In this document: piece by piece, positions 1 through 8,416 of the stretch
How the letters are laid out: each line of letters begins with the position of its first letter
Numbering within the stretch: the stretch's first letter is position 1
DNA from: Streptomyces sp. NRRL F-2664
GTDB taxonomy: Bacteria > Actinomycetota > Actinomycetes > Streptomycetales > Streptomycetaceae
Reading direction: 5' to 3'
Length of the DNA stretch: 64,000 nt
Assembly: GCF_000719345.1 (NCBI RefSeq)
Contig: NZ_JOFX01000001.1
Span: 1-64,000, forward strand
Notes under the pieces: generated by a model
Database searches by the model: none
The model's input: the letters and a program-made list of their open reading frames with translations, nothing else
What the model was told of the DNA's origin: nothing
Program-made: the position numbers and the translations under genes

Positions 1-92
1 CCCGCAACGACTCCACCGGCGACCTCACCATCTGGGCCGGCCGCGGCGACACCACCTTCGGCAGCCCCGCCAAGCTCACCGCCGGCTGGTAA
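1..92 (+). CDS. C-terminal end of an FG-GAP/VCBS repeat protein (5' part outside window)
   Basis: Only about 29 residues are visible, read from base 3 to a TAA stop at 90-92. They carry the pattern LTIWAGRGDTTFG and end in LTAGW. This is almost the same as the last FG-GAP repeat of the next gene, which ends in LTGGW. FG-GAP repeats form beta-propeller blades in secreted or surface proteins and often bind calcium. The upstream gene is therefore probably a paralogue of the SGNH hydrolase that follows 58 bp later, and the two look like a tandem pair. The catalytic part, if there is one, lies outside the window, so its function cannot be given. Confidence 0.7.
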   Translation, partial: RNDSTGDLTIWAGRGDTTFGSPAKLTAGW

Positions 93-150
93 CCACCGCA
101 CCAACGGCACCACTCTCCGACACCGACCAAGCCAGGAAGGCAGCCCTACC

Positions 151-2703
151 ATGTCACGCCCCACCTCCGGGTCCACCAGGACGAGAGTCGTGGCGACCGC
201 CCTCGTTCTCGGGTTGGCAACCACCGGGCTCGCCGCGACCCACGCGAGTGCCGCCGCCGTAACCGTCCACCCCACCTTCGCCAGCGCCTTCAACAACACC
301 GGAATCGCTCCACAGGCCAACCCGGGCGCCGCGAACCTCGACGGCAACGGCGACAGCCTGTCCGCCGAAGCGCTGAACGCCGCCGGGTGGACCCAGGGAG
401 CCCGCGTCACGATCAACGGCACCACCTACACCCGGCCCGACGTGGCCCCCGGCCAGCCCGACAACATCGTCGCCGACGGCCAGCGGGTGCCCGTGTCCGG
501 TTCCGGCAACGCGCTCGGATTCCTCGTCACGGCCACCGGCGGCGCAGTGACCGGATCCGGCACGGTGCACTACAGCGACGGCAGCACCACGGCGTACTCG
601 CTCGACAGCGTCGGGGACTGGGAGGCCGGAAACCCGGTCGCAGCGGCCGTCGTCCTCGACCGCTCGGCGCGCGGCACCACACCGGTGAAACTGTTCGCGG
701 TCACCGTCCCCATCACAGCGGGCAAGACGGTCGCCGCGGTCACCCTGCCCGCCGCCCCCGCCGACGGAAAGCGCCTCCACGTCTTCTCCGCGGCGGTCCG
801 CAGCACGCCGGCCGCGCCCGGCGGAGCCTCCTGGACCGGAAGTTGGGCCACGTCCTTCGGCCACGCCGGATCCACCTCGATGGGAGCCGACTACCCCGAC
901 TGGACGAACCAGACCTTCCGCATGGTCGTCAACCCGCACACCAGCGGCAGCACCATCCGGCTGCGGTTCGCCAACACCTTCTCCGGCGACCCCGTCAAGC
1001 TCGGCCACGTCACCGTCGCCGGCCAGGCGAGCGGGGCGAGCGCCACGCAGACCCCGGTCACCGTGACGTTCGGCGGCAGCCAGCAGACGACGCTCCCGGC
1101 GGGTGGCGAGGTCTTCAGCGACCCGGTCGCCCTGTCCGTGACGGCGGGGAAGAACCTGCTGGTCAGCTACCACCTGCCCGGCACGGTGAAGACGGCGCCG
1201 CAGCACCCGTACGCCCTGGCCACCTCGTACACCACTGCCCGGCTCGCCGGAGACCAGTCGGCCGACACGAGCGGCGCCGACTTCTCCAAGCAGCTGTCCT
1301 TCTGGAGCCTGGTCAGTGGTGTCGACGTCGCCACCACGGGCTCCCGGGGAACCGTCGTCGCCATCGGCGACTCCCAGACCGACGGCGGACACAGCACCGC
1401 GAACACCAACCGGCGCTGGCCGGACTTCTACGCCTCACTGCTCAACGACGCGCCCTCGCCCCCCGGTGTCCTCAACGCGGGCATCAGCGGAAACCGGATC
1501 GCCCGGGACATCGCGGCCGGCCAAGGACCCAGCGCGGTCACCCGCCTCGACCGCGACGTCCTCGCCCAGCCCAACGTCCGCGAGGTCGTCCTCTACGAGG
1601 GCGTCAACGACATCCTCGACGGTGCGTCGGCGGCCACGGTCACGAACGCCATCCGTACGATCGCGGACCAGGCGCGCGCCCGCGGCGTCCGCTTCTCCGG
1701 CTACGCCCCCGGTTCCTCGACCTTCCGCGTCCGTGAGGCCGTCCGGCAAGCGGTGAACAACTACATCCGCACCTCGGGCGACATCGACGACTACATCGAC
1801 TTCGACGTCGTCACCAAGGACCTCGACAACCCCTACGCCCTCCGGCCCACGCTCGCGAGCACCGACAAACTCCACTTCAACGACGCCGGCACGGAACTCC
1901 TCGGCCGCACGATGACCGACCGGACGCCTCGAGCGTCGCTCCCCATGGGGGAGACCACCACCGCCGACTTCAACGGCGACTCGATCTCCGACCTCCTGGC
2001 CCGACACGACCCCACGGGCACCCTGAAGATGTGGCTCGGAAAGGGCGACGGCACCTTCTCCGCCGCGAAGGACCTCACCGACGGCTGGCAGAACTACTCG
2101 CAGACCGTCGCCGGAGACTTCACCGGTGACGGCAAAGCCGACATCATGGCCCGCTACGAAGGGCCCGCCGACGCGGACGTCCCCCAGAACACGCTCCGCC
2201 TGTGGGTGGGCCGAGGGGACGGCACCTTCGCCACGCCCACCAACGTGACCGGCGGCTGGAGCTTCACCCAGACCGCCGCAGCCGACTTCGACGGCAACGG
2301 CAAGACCGACCTGATCGCCCGCGACGGTGACGGCAACCTCAAGATCTGGGCCGGCCGCGGCGACGGCACCTTCGGCGCCGCAGCCCAGCTCACCGCCGGC
2401 TGGAACTTCACCCAGACCGCCGCAGCCGACTTCAACGACGACGGCCGGGCCGACATCATCGCCCGCGACACCGCCACCAACTCGCTCAAGATGTGGACCC
2501 ACAACGCGGGCGGCTACTTCAACTCCCCGGTCAACGTCACGGGCGGCTGGAGCTTCTCGCAGACCACCGCGGCCGGTGACATCGACGGCGACGGCAAGGC
2601 GGACATCCTCGCGCGGGACAACGCGACCGGCACACTGAAGGCCTGGTCGGGCCGGGGCGACACCACCTTCGGTGCGGCCCGCACCCTGACAGGCGGCTGG
2701 TAG
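151..2703 (+). CDS. Secreted SGNH/GDSL hydrolase with C-terminal FG-GAP repeats
   Basis: A predicted extracellular esterase or lipase-like hydrolase of 850 residues. A Sec signal peptide (residues 1 to about 36, Arg-rich start, hydrophobic core, ending ASAAA) is followed by a beta-rich N-terminal region (about 37-210). The SGNH core spans about 225-600: block I is AIGDSQTDGG with nucleophile Ser408, block III is GVND near 484, and block V is DKLH at about 571-574, supplying the Asp and His. Residues about 605-850 are FG-GAP/VCBS repeats with D-x-D/N-x-D-G calcium-type loops (ADFNGDS, ADFDGNGK, DIDGDGK). AGGAAGG at 134-140 supports the ATG start. The substrate cannot be read from sequence; esters of plant or cell-surface polymers are plausible. 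It follows a likely paralogue. Confidence 0.9.
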   Translation: MSRPTSGSTRTRVVATALVLGLATTGLAATHASAAAVTVHPTFASAFNNTGIAPQANPGAANLDGNGDSLSAEALNAAGWTQGARVTINGTTYTRPDVAPGQPDNIVADGQRVPVSGSGNALGFLVTATGGAVTGSGTVHYSDGSTTAYSLDSVGDWEAGNPVAAAVVLDRSARGTTPVKLFAVTVPITAGKTVAAVTLPAAPADGKRLHVFSAAVRSTPAAPGGASWTGSWATSFGHAGSTSMGADYPDWTNQTFRMVVNPHTSGSTIRLRFANTFSGDPVKLGHVTVAGQASGASATQTPVTVTFGGSQQTTLPAGGEVFSDPVALSVTAGKNLLVSYHLPGTVKTAPQHPYALATSYTTARLAGDQSADTSGADFSKQLSFWSLVSGVDVATTGSRGTVVAIGDSQTDGGHSTANTNRRWPDFYASLLNDAPSPPGVLNAGISGNRIARDIAAGQGPSAVTRLDRDVLAQPNVREVVLYEGVNDILDGASAATVTNAIRTIADQARARGVRFSGYAPGSSTFRVREAVRQAVNNYIRTSGDIDDYIDFDVVTKDLDNPYALRPTLASTDKLHFNDAGTELLGRTMTDRTPRASLPMGETTTADFNGDSISDLLARHDPTGTLKMWLGKGDGTFSAAKDLTDGWQNYSQTVAGDFTGDGKADIMARYEGPADADVPQNTLRLWVGRGDGTFATPTNVTGGWSFTQTAAADFDGNGKTDLIARDGDGNLKIWAGRGDGTFGAAAQLTAGWNFTQTAAADFNDDGRADIIARDTATNSLKMWTHNAGGYFNSPVNVTGGWSFSQTTAAGDIDGDGKADILARDNATGTLKAWSGRGDTTFGAARTLTGGW

Positions 2704-2859
2704 GCGGGATGGGGCGCGTGCCCCGCACAGTGCCGCACCAGGGGGCCACGCCAGCCGTGGCGCAGCGCGACCGAGGGGACCGGGACCTGGAGGGCAACGC
2801 CGATGCGGTTGGTCGGCTTGCCGCGGGCGGCGTGGCCCCGACCATCGGGGTACCGGCCG

Positions 2860-3000
2860 GTAGGCGGGTCGGTGCTCGTCGACCAAGCGGTCGGGACGGC
2901 CGCGGCCTGCCCGTCCTGCCAGCGCCGGAACACCCTCCGGCCCGTCGATCCCGGGCAGCATCAGGTCGAGGAGGACAGATCGGGTACTTCCCCCGGGCGG
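2860..3000 (-). pseudogene. Possible remnant of a response-regulator receiver domain
   Basis: The 2704-3029 stretch holds no intact gene. On the minus strand, bases around 2924-2971 translate to VLLDLMLPGIDGPEG, which closely matches the phospho-acceptor Asp region of two-component receiver domains (usual form LLDLMLPGIDGLEV). After this the reading frame degrades. A neighbouring frame continues with FRRWQDG, which could follow a 1-base shift, and no helix or output domain is seen. I read it as a decayed response-regulator fragment. A chance match in GC-rich DNA is possible but unlikely at this length. Confidence 0.4.
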
Positions 3001-3029
3001 CCGAGCCGTCCGCAACGTGTACGTCCCCG

Positions 3030-3410
3030 TCACACCACGGACAGCAGGTCCACGACGAAGACCAGCGTGGAACCCGCCGGGATCAGCGGCGACGGGGACT
3101 GCTTGCCGTAGCCGAGGCGCGGGGGAACGACGATCTCGCGCCGGCCGCCGACCCGCATCCCCCTGATGCCCCGGTCCCAGCCCTTGATGACCCGGCCGCC
3201 CCCGACGGCGAACTTGAACGGCTCGCCGCGGTCCCAGGACGCGTCGAACTCCTCACCGGACTCGAAGGTGACCCCGACGTAGTGGACCCGGACCACCCGC
3301 CCCGGCTTCGCCTCGGCGCCGTCCCCGACGACGAGGTCCCGGACCACCAGCTCCTGCGGAGCATCCCCCTCCGGAACCTCGACCTCGGGCTTGGTCGGTT
3401 CGCTCATCAC
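3030..3410 (-). CDS. FKBP-type peptidyl-prolyl cis-trans isomerase
   Basis: A single-domain FKBP of about 125 residues that catalyses prolyl isomerisation during protein folding. The family pattern is clear: GRVVRVHYVG, GEEFDASWDRGEPF, the active-site VIKGWDRGIRGM, the VPPRLGYG loop and the C-terminal TLVFVVDLLSV strand. There is no signal peptide or lipobox, so it is probably cytoplasmic. Two adjacent ATG codons (3410 and 3407) could start it; the second gives MSEPTKPEVEV. It is expressed alone, with no operon partner on this strand. Its stop lies immediately beside the decayed receiver fragment. Confidence 0.93.
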   Translation of the reverse strand: MMSEPTKPEVEVPEGDAPQELVVRDLVVGDGAEAKPGRVVRVHYVGVTFESGEEFDASWDRGEPFKFAVGGGRVIKGWDRGIRGMRVGGRREIVVPPRLGYGKQSPSPLIPAGSTLVFVVDLLSVV

Positions 3411-3683
3411 AGCCTCACTCCGTACGGTAGGCGATCACCCTACCGAGGCGTCCCGACGATCCCGGCCGCCCGTGTCGGCCTCCTGCGGTGCCGCGGGGCC
3501 GGGGGCGCCACCGTCGCCGCGTGGCCGCGCCGCGGCAGGCCCGCCGCGGTCCGGCGGGCCCGGACCCGGCCCGGTACCGGAGCCTGTGCCGCACCCCGCT
3601 GCAGCCCGCGGGACGGGCGGGAACGCGTGGTCGGGGCGGCGCGTTGAGGGGGTAGTGGTCGACGGCACAAGGAGGTGTCCGCA

Positions 3684-3866
3684 GTGTCCAACAGCGGAAA
3701 GGTCGCGGTTGCCGGAGTCGTGGCAGCCATCGTGTTGTTCTGGGCCGTGGGTTTCTGGGCGGGTCTGCTGGTCCTGGTCGGGGTGCCGGCTGCGGCCTAC
3801 CTGCTGCTGGACTCCTCCCAGCGGCGCCGGGTGCGGGGCCTGTCCCGGAAGCAGATAGGCCGCTGA
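3684..3866 (+). CDS. Small membrane protein of unknown function
   Basis: A 60-residue protein starting at GTG 3684 (MSNSGKVAVAG). The in-frame GTG at 3675 overlaps the ribosome binding site AAGGAGG (3669-3675), so 3684, eight bases downstream of it, is the better start. A hydrophobic stretch of about 38 residues (about 8-45) can form one or two membrane passes. It is followed by a short basic tail, QRRRVRGLSRKQIGR, which should stay cytoplasmic by the positive-inside rule. No domain is recognised. An 11-bp hairpin lies 40 bp downstream. Confidence 0.6.
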   Translation: MSNSGKVAVAGVVAAIVLFWAVGFWAGLLVLVGVPAAAYLLLDSSQRRRVRGLSRKQIGR

Positions 3867-3906
3867 CGGCGCGGCGCCGGGCCCGGTGCCCCCGTGCCCG
3901 GCGTCG

Positions 3907-3937
3907 GCCGGGCTCCGAGTGGCGTGCGGAGCCCGGC
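3907..3937. terminator. Perfect hairpin between convergent genes
   Basis: The arms GCCGGGCTCCG (3907-3917) and CGGAGCCCGGC (3927-3937) are exact reverse complements over 11 bp with a 9-base loop. The hairpin sits between the end of the small membrane gene (+, 3866) and the end of the prenyl-synthase-like gene (-, 3967), where a bidirectional terminator would be expected. There is no T tract, which is common for actinobacterial terminators. Confidence 0.7.
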
Positions 3938-3966
3938 GGGCGTGGCCGCGGAGCGGGGTGGGGCGC

Positions 3967-4974
3967 TCAGGCCGCGCCGCTCACGACGACCGGGGGGAGT
4001 TCGGCTTCGAGCAGCATCTGGGACGCGTGGTCCACCAGACCGCGGAGCACCGGCTGATAGGCCGCGTCGCCGCCCAGTTCGTCCAGGATCCGGTACGCCT
4101 CCGCGCGGAACGCGTCGATCTCCGCCCGGTAGCGGTCGAGGGCGAGGGGCGTCCGCAGGAGGCTCGCGAGTTCGCTGCGGGCCTGGTGCGACCGGCCGGC
4201 GTCGGCGCAGAGGCCCAGGATGCGGTCGCGGGAAAGGGGGGAAGCGTCCTCCAGGACGGAGGCGAGCAGATAGGTCACCGTACCGTTGAGCAGGTCCTCG
4301 TCCCGCCCCGACAGGATGTCCTCCTGGTCGTTGAAGAGCTGCCAGAGGATTCCGAAGACGTAGCCGAATTCACGCCACAGCTCGACCTTTTCGTCCGCCG
4401 CGCCGGAGAAGATGGCGGCCATTGCCGTGATCATGCCGAAGGGGGCGCCGGACTTGCCGCGGTACGTCTCCACCACGGACTTGCGTGAGGCGCTGCAGAT
4501 GTCCCCGCGCATGTCGTCTATCTGGCCGTCGACACCTATGATCCAGCCGTTCAGAATCTCGGTTATCAGGGCGGCGCGCGCCGCCTCCGGGAGATCCTGC
4601 GCCAGGATGATCTGGATGGGCAGTGCATTTCCGGTGATGACGGCGGCGAGCAGCGCTTCGTCCTCGGTGAGCTCGCCGCAGATCGACGCCCCATCGGCGT
4701 CCGCCAGGTCGTCCAGGTAGCACGCGGACGTCCACCACAGCAGGTGGACGGCGGACAGGGGGACGGCCGGCCCGGGACGCCCCGTCTCTATGGCGTGCGT
4801 GAGCAGCGGGAGCACGGACAGGGGATGTCTCAGTTTGCGCTGCTCCAAGAGCTTGGCGACGGAGTTCTTCGTGGTCGCCGCGACCGGGCCGAGCCGCCCC
4901 AGGGCCGTCTCGATCTCCGCGTCGATGTCGCGCGCGACGCGGCGGTGCAGGTCCAGGTACGACATGGAATTCAA
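3967..4974 (-). CDS. Polyprenyl-synthase-like class I isoprenoid enzyme
   Basis: A 335-residue all-alpha protein of the isoprenyl diphosphate synthase fold. The first aspartate motif is in CYLDDLADAD (DDxxD) and the second in LFNDQEDI (NDxxD); these bind the Mg2+-diphosphate of the allylic substrate. The KxG/R-type region of true trans-prenyltransferases is not obvious, so this may be a divergent prenyltransferase (ComQ-like group) or a terpene-cyclase-like enzyme rather than a housekeeping synthase. The start is probably TTG at 4974, which follows GGAGG by six bases; an in-frame ATG lies at 4965. It is monocistronic, with no terpene cluster next to it. Imperfect palindromes upstream may be operators. 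Confidence 0.75.
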   Translation of the reverse strand: MNSMSYLDLHRRVARDIDAEIETALGRLGPVAATTKNSVAKLLEQRKLRHPLSVLPLLTHAIETGRPGPAVPLSAVHLLWWTSACYLDDLADADGASICGELTEDEALLAAVITGNALPIQIILAQDLPEAARAALITEILNGWIIGVDGQIDDMRGDICSASRKSVVETYRGKSGAPFGMITAMAAIFSGAADEKVELWREFGYVFGILWQLFNDQEDILSGRDEDLLNGTVTYLLASVLEDASPLSRDRILGLCADAGRSHQARSELASLLRTPLALDRYRAEIDAFRAEAYRILDELGGDAAYQPVLRGLVDHASQMLLEAELPPVVVSGAA

Positions 4975-5104
4975 GAGTGGCCTCCATCTGGAATGAGCGT
5001 GGGGGTGAGGTGCGCACCCTTTGAGCCGTGTGACTGGCCGATTCGATCATTCCGGAGGAAGGGGATCCAGAGCGATTTTCGGTCGCCCTGGCCGGTTCCG
5101 TTTG

Positions 5105-5130
5105 GTTGAAGCGTTTAACTACCGACGGTA
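5105..5130. promoter_or_regulatory. Candidate operator upstream of the prenyl-synthase-like gene
   Basis: Two palindromic elements lie side by side in an unusually AT-rich gap. GTTGAAGCGTTTAAC (5105-5119) is an imperfect dyad, and TACCGACGGTA (5120-5130) is a perfect 5-bp dyad around one base. They lie about 130-155 bp upstream of the minus-strand start at 4974, in the only promoter space for that gene. No regulator gene is adjacent, so the partner protein is unknown. Confidence 0.3.
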
Positions 5131-5156
5131 ATAGAGGATTCCGGCCAACAGGCCTA

Positions 5157-5618
5157 TCAGTAATAGCCATTCATGAGGGTGGCCGCCCACTCCGGCTGCC
5201 GCAGTTCACCGCGTGGCCCGAATTCGACCATGTACGGCTTCAGATCGAGCACGGGTGTGCCGTCGACGGCGTCGAGCCCCTCCACGTGGACCTCCAGTCC
5301 GTCCACCCCGATCACCCGGCACCGTGAGACACCCAGCCGGTTGGGCCGGTTCTTGCCGCGCTGCGCGAAGATGCCGACCAGCGGCCAGTCCGGGTTGTTC
5401 CGCGGGTGCCGCGCGCCCGTCTCGATCTTCTCCACAGGGACCCGGTCGAAGTGGTAGACGACCTCTACGTGCGAGAAGTCCTCCAGTCCATAGAGGGCTT
5501 CCGGACCGAAGCGTTCGCCGTCCAGGCGGATCACCGCAGTCTCCGGCCCCCAGTCGTCGTCCACGACCTCGGCGCGACCACCCACGACCACACCCACCGG
5601 CTCCGACTCCACCACCAC
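5157..5618 (-). CDS. TrmO-like tRNA methyltransferase (TsaA/UPF0066 family)
   Basis: A 153-residue protein of the TsaA/YaeB/VirR family. The family enzyme TrmO uses S-adenosylmethionine to N6-methylate the t6A37 modification of certain tRNAs. Typical features are the N-terminal EPVGVVVGGR strand, ETAVIRLDGE, the LEDFSHVEVVYHF segment, the RNNPDWPLVGIFAQRGKNRPNRLG block that contributes to SAM binding, and the C-terminal LDLKPYM. The length fits the single-domain form that lacks the extra C-terminal domain of the E. coli enzyme. It is 105 bp downstream of the hypothetical gene on the same strand. In Streptomyces the exact substrate is unproven. Confidence 0.85.
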   Translation of the reverse strand: MVVESEPVGVVVGGRAEVVDDDWGPETAVIRLDGERFGPEALYGLEDFSHVEVVYHFDRVPVEKIETGARHPRNNPDWPLVGIFAQRGKNRPNRLGVSRCRVIGVDGLEVHVEGLDAVDGTPVLDLKPYMVEFGPRGELRQPEWAATLMNGYY

Positions 5619-5674
5619 GTCCCCCTCGTGTCCGCGTACGCGCAGACGCCGTTCGTCTGCACGCCGCTGTTCTT

Positions 5675-5698
5675 CCCTGCCCCTGCCCCTGCCCCTGC
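5675..5698. repeat. CCCTGC hexamer microsatellite, four copies
   Basis: Four exact head-to-tail copies of CCCTGC lie in the gap between two minus-strand genes (5619-5723), followed by a C/G-rich run. Such a repeat is prone to replication slippage. It lies outside coding sequence, so a copy change would alter only the spacing upstream of the TrmO-like gene. Confidence 0.8.
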
Positions 5699-5723
5699 CC
5701 CCCGGCCCCGGTCCGGCCGGAGG

Positions 5724-6515
5724 TCACGCCGGGCGGACCGCCACGCGGTCGAGCGCCGCCAGCAGGTCCGGCAGGTCGGGGTCCCCCGCGCGGGGGACCG
5801 TCAGTACCTCGCCCGGCTCCTCGTCCAGCAGGACGAAGGCCGCCTCGCCGGTCCGGGCCACCAACGACCAGCCGGGGCCGTCCACGCGCAGCGTCCGGGC
5901 CTCCTCACCGGCGAACGTGGACCGTACCCGGCCGGGCGGCGGCGGGGTCCGGGTGTACTCCAGTGCCTCCTCCAGCGCACGCGCGAGCCCGGGGTGCGCC
6001 GCCGCCGCGGCCCCGCCGTCCGTCGCCACGCGCTCGCGCCAATCGGCCCACTCCCGGGCGATCTGGTCCGCGCCCAGCCGCCGCTGCACCGGACCCCAGG
6101 CTTCCGCCGAGGGCGGCGCCAGCGGCACCCGCCCCGTACCGTCCGCGCCCTGCTCCGGATCGTGCGGCTCGGGGACCCCCGGAGCGGCGACCGACAGCTC
6201 CACCGGCCAGCCCGCCAGCGACACCACGATCGTCCGCTCGTCGGGCGACAGGTCGTACTCCATGCCGCAGTCCCACGAGGCGATCGCGGCGGCCACCAGG
6301 GACACGTCGTCGACGACGACGGTCCAGCGGGCGCCCTCCTCGTCCTGGCCCAGCACCAGCCCGTACCCCTCCCCGGTGGGCGCCACGCCCAGCAGGGCGC
6401 AGGCCTCGGGGAAGTCGTCGCCCAGAAAACTGGGGAACTGCGCGGGGGTCAGGAGTACGGCGGTCAGCACGTACAGCGAGCCGCCACCCTCGTCGTCGGA
6501 CACCTGGCCTCCCAC
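5724..6515 (-). CDS. Hypothetical actinobacterial protein
   Basis: A 263-residue acidic protein with no domain I can name. It lacks a signal peptide and membrane segments. The N-terminal half has alternating beta strands (SLYVLTAVLL, GYGLVLGQDE, WTVVVDDVSL, RTIVVSLAGWPVEL), and a charged helical region follows around residues 130-190. The C-terminal part again reads as beta strands (SLVARTGEAAFVLLDEE). Coding is supported by codon bias and by an uninterrupted frame. An alternative GTG start a few codons in gives VSDDEGGG. It lies upstream of, and on the same strand as, the TrmO-like gene, but the 105-bp gap makes an operon uncertain. Confidence 0.6.
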   Translation of the reverse strand: MGGQVSDDEGGGSLYVLTAVLLTPAQFPSFLGDDFPEACALLGVAPTGEGYGLVLGQDEEGARWTVVVDDVSLVAAAIASWDCGMEYDLSPDERTIVVSLAGWPVELSVAAPGVPEPHDPEQGADGTGRVPLAPPSAEAWGPVQRRLGADQIAREWADWRERVATDGGAAAAAHPGLARALEEALEYTRTPPPPGRVRSTFAGEEARTLRVDGPGWSLVARTGEAAFVLLDEEPGEVLTVPRAGDPDLPDLLAALDRVAVRPA

Positions 6516-6638
6516 CTGCTCTCTCGTCGGCGCACCTTAACTACTCGGTAACCCGCGCGTCGAGAGCCTGCGGGACACGATTTCCAAGCCCACCACCTGC
6601 ACGTAGAGTTGGGGGCCCGCCACAGAAAGGGACACCCG

Positions 6639-7553
6639 GTGCAGCGTTACGACCGGCTGAAGGAGATCCTCCGGCTCGACCCCGACCAGGACTTCCTCGC
6701 CATCTACCGGCTCACCGCCACCCACGAGTTCCCCTGGGACTTCACCCGCGCCCTGGAACTCGCGCTGTTCCGGACGTACGCCGTCCCGAGCATCGGCGGC
6801 CTGCTGGCCGAGACGGCCGAGTTCACCGAGCGCACCCAGAAGCGCTACGACGACACGGCGCTGCTCCTCGACGCCGTCGTCGAGCACGGCTTCGACAGCG
6901 ACACCGCGCGCACGGCGATCCGCCGCGTCAACCAGATGCACCGCAGCTACGCCATCTCCAACGACGACATGCGGTACGTCCTGTGCACGTTCGTGGTGAT
7001 TCCGGCCCGCTGGCTGGACGCCTACGGCTGGCGCCCGATGACCCACCACGAGCGGCGGGCCAGTGCGAACTACTACGCCACCCTCGGCCGGCACATGGGC
7101 ATCGCGGACATCCCCAGCTCCTACGAGGAGTTCGAGGCCACCCTCGACGCCTACGAGAAGGCCCACTTCGGCTGGGACGAGGGCGGCCGCAAGGTCGCCG
7201 ACGCCACCCTCGACCTGATGGCCTCGTGGTACCCGGCGCCGCTCGCGCCCGCCGTGCGCCGCGCGGGGCTTGCCCTCCTCGACGACGCGCTGATCGACGC
7301 CTTCCGGTACGGAGCCCCGCACCCCGGGCTCCGCAGGCTGGTGCGGGGGGCCCTGCGCCTGCGGGGCCGCGCGGTCCGGCTGCTGCCCCCGCGCAGAGCC
7401 CCGCACTACGCCCGCCAGAACCCGGAGATCAAGGGCTACCCCGACGGCTACGACGTGGGCGAGCTCGGCACGTTTCCCCAGCCCGGCTCGGGCGGCTGCC
7501 CCCTGCCGCATCCCCGCCGGCCCGCCGGAGCCGAGGCCCAGCCTCCCGCCTGA
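6639..7553 (+). CDS. Oxygenase of the MpaB/rubber-oxygenase-like DUF2236 family
   Basis: About 304 residues of a mostly helical DUF2236 protein, the family that includes latex-clearing (rubber) oxygenases and the MpaB oxygenase of mycophenolic acid biosynthesis. Most members bind heme b and cleave alkenes with O2. Recognisable stretches are HEFPWDFTRALELALFRTYAVPSI, RRVNQMHRSYAISNDDMRYVLCTF with likely metal- or heme-region His and Arg residues, and GWRPMTHHERRA. The start is GTG 6639, seven bases after AAAGGG; an earlier in-frame TTG (6609) has no binding site. TAGAGT at 6604-6609 could be its -10 element. It stands alone and faces a methyltransferase gene tail to tail. The substrate is unknown. 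Confidence 0.75.
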   Translation: MQRYDRLKEILRLDPDQDFLAIYRLTATHEFPWDFTRALELALFRTYAVPSIGGLLAETAEFTERTQKRYDDTALLLDAVVEHGFDSDTARTAIRRVNQMHRSYAISNDDMRYVLCTFVVIPARWLDAYGWRPMTHHERRASANYYATLGRHMGIADIPSSYEEFEATLDAYEKAHFGWDEGGRKVADATLDLMASWYPAPLAPAVRRAGLALLDDALIDAFRYGAPHPGLRRLVRGALRLRGRAVRLLPPRRAPHYARQNPEIKGYPDGYDVGELGTFPQPGSGGCPLPHPRRPAGAEAQPPA

Positions 7554-7635
7554 CCCCGGGCACCTCCGCGGTCACCGGCCGGGGAGGCGACGTACGACTG
7601 TCTGTCGTGCCGGGCGGCCCGGTGCGGCGGTGCGG

Positions 7636-8235
7636 TCAGGGGCGGCGCGCGGCCAGGGCCAGGAACCGGTGGTCCTCATCGGCGTACGAGGTCAGCTCCC
7701 AGCCCGCGGCGGACAGCAGCGGACCGAGGTGGTGCTCGGCCCGCAGGTCCTCCCGGGACAACTCGCGGCCCTGGCGCGCGGCGAGCGCCGCCCGCCCGAT
7801 CGGGTGGAAGAGCGCGAGCCGGCCCCCGGGGCGGACCACCCGCGCCAGTTCGCGCAGGTTGGCCGCCGGATCGGGCAGGTGCGCGATGAGCCCGGCGGCG
7901 AACACGGCGTCCAGGACCTCACTTCGCAGCGGCAGCCGGGCCACGTCCGCGAGCAGCAGCGCACCGTCGGCAGCCCGCCCGGCCCGCCGCGCCGCGGCCA
8001 GCATCTGCGGGGTCAGGTCCACGCCGAGCACGGTCCCGGCGGGCCCGACTGCGGCCCGCAGCGCACCCAGCGCCCGCCCGGTGCCGCAGCCCGCGTCGAG
8101 CACGCGGTCCCCGGGCCGGAGCCCGCACTCGGCCACCGCCGCGGCGAAGGCGGGCCCGTCCTCCGGGAACTTGCGGTCCCAGGCCTCGGCGCGCGCCTCG
8201 AAGAACTCCTGCACGTGCGTGTGGTCTTCGCTCAT
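7636..8235 (-). CDS. Class I SAM-dependent methyltransferase
   Basis: A 199-residue UbiE-like methyltransferase. Motif I is VLDAGCGTGRALGAL, motif II ends the second strand with VLGVDLTPQML, and the post-I acidic residue is the D of GVDLT. LLADVARLPL and the AGLIAHLPDPAANLREL helix are also typical. The frame is open to 8343, but residues before MSEDHTHVQEFFEAR look non-coding, so ATG 8235 is chosen. It probably acts on a small molecule; nothing nearby suggests the substrate. It is convergent with the MpaB-like gene and divergent from the MHYT gene. Confidence 0.8.
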   Translation of the reverse strand: MSEDHTHVQEFFEARAEAWDRKFPEDGPAFAAAVAECGLRPGDRVLDAGCGTGRALGALRAAVGPAGTVLGVDLTPQMLAAARRAGRAADGALLLADVARLPLRSEVLDAVFAAGLIAHLPDPAANLRELARVVRPGGRLALFHPIGRAALAARQGRELSREDLRAEHHLGPLLSAAGWELTSYADEDHRFLALAARRP

Positions 8236-8401
8236 GGGCCCATGATCCCCCACGGCCGTCCCCCGCAGCCGCACGCCCGGGTGTCCGGGGCCGGTGCGCA
8301 AGGTGACGCCCGGGGTGATCGAAGGTGAACGTAGCTCTGTCATATTTCAGCACTTACAGCTGCTTTCGAAATGCGCCCCCTGTTCGCGCCCTCACCCGGA
8401 C

Positions 8402-8407
8402 TAGCGT
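8402..8407 (+). promoter_or_regulatory. TANNNT -10 element of the MHYT gene
   Basis: TAGCGT lies nine bases before ATG 8417, and no Shine-Dalgarno sequence precedes the start. This resembles the -10 element of leaderless or near-leaderless actinobacterial transcripts. Confidence 0.4.
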
Positions 8408-8416
8408 CCCGTGGCC

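Noticed and set aside
2711-2724. GGGGC/GCCCC mini-hairpin after the SGNH gene
   Set aside because: Only five base pairs in very GC-rich DNA; too weak to call a terminator.
5213-8245. Long plus-strand frame across several genes
   Set aside because: Arg/Pro-rich shadow translation that runs through gaps and through clear minus-strand genes.
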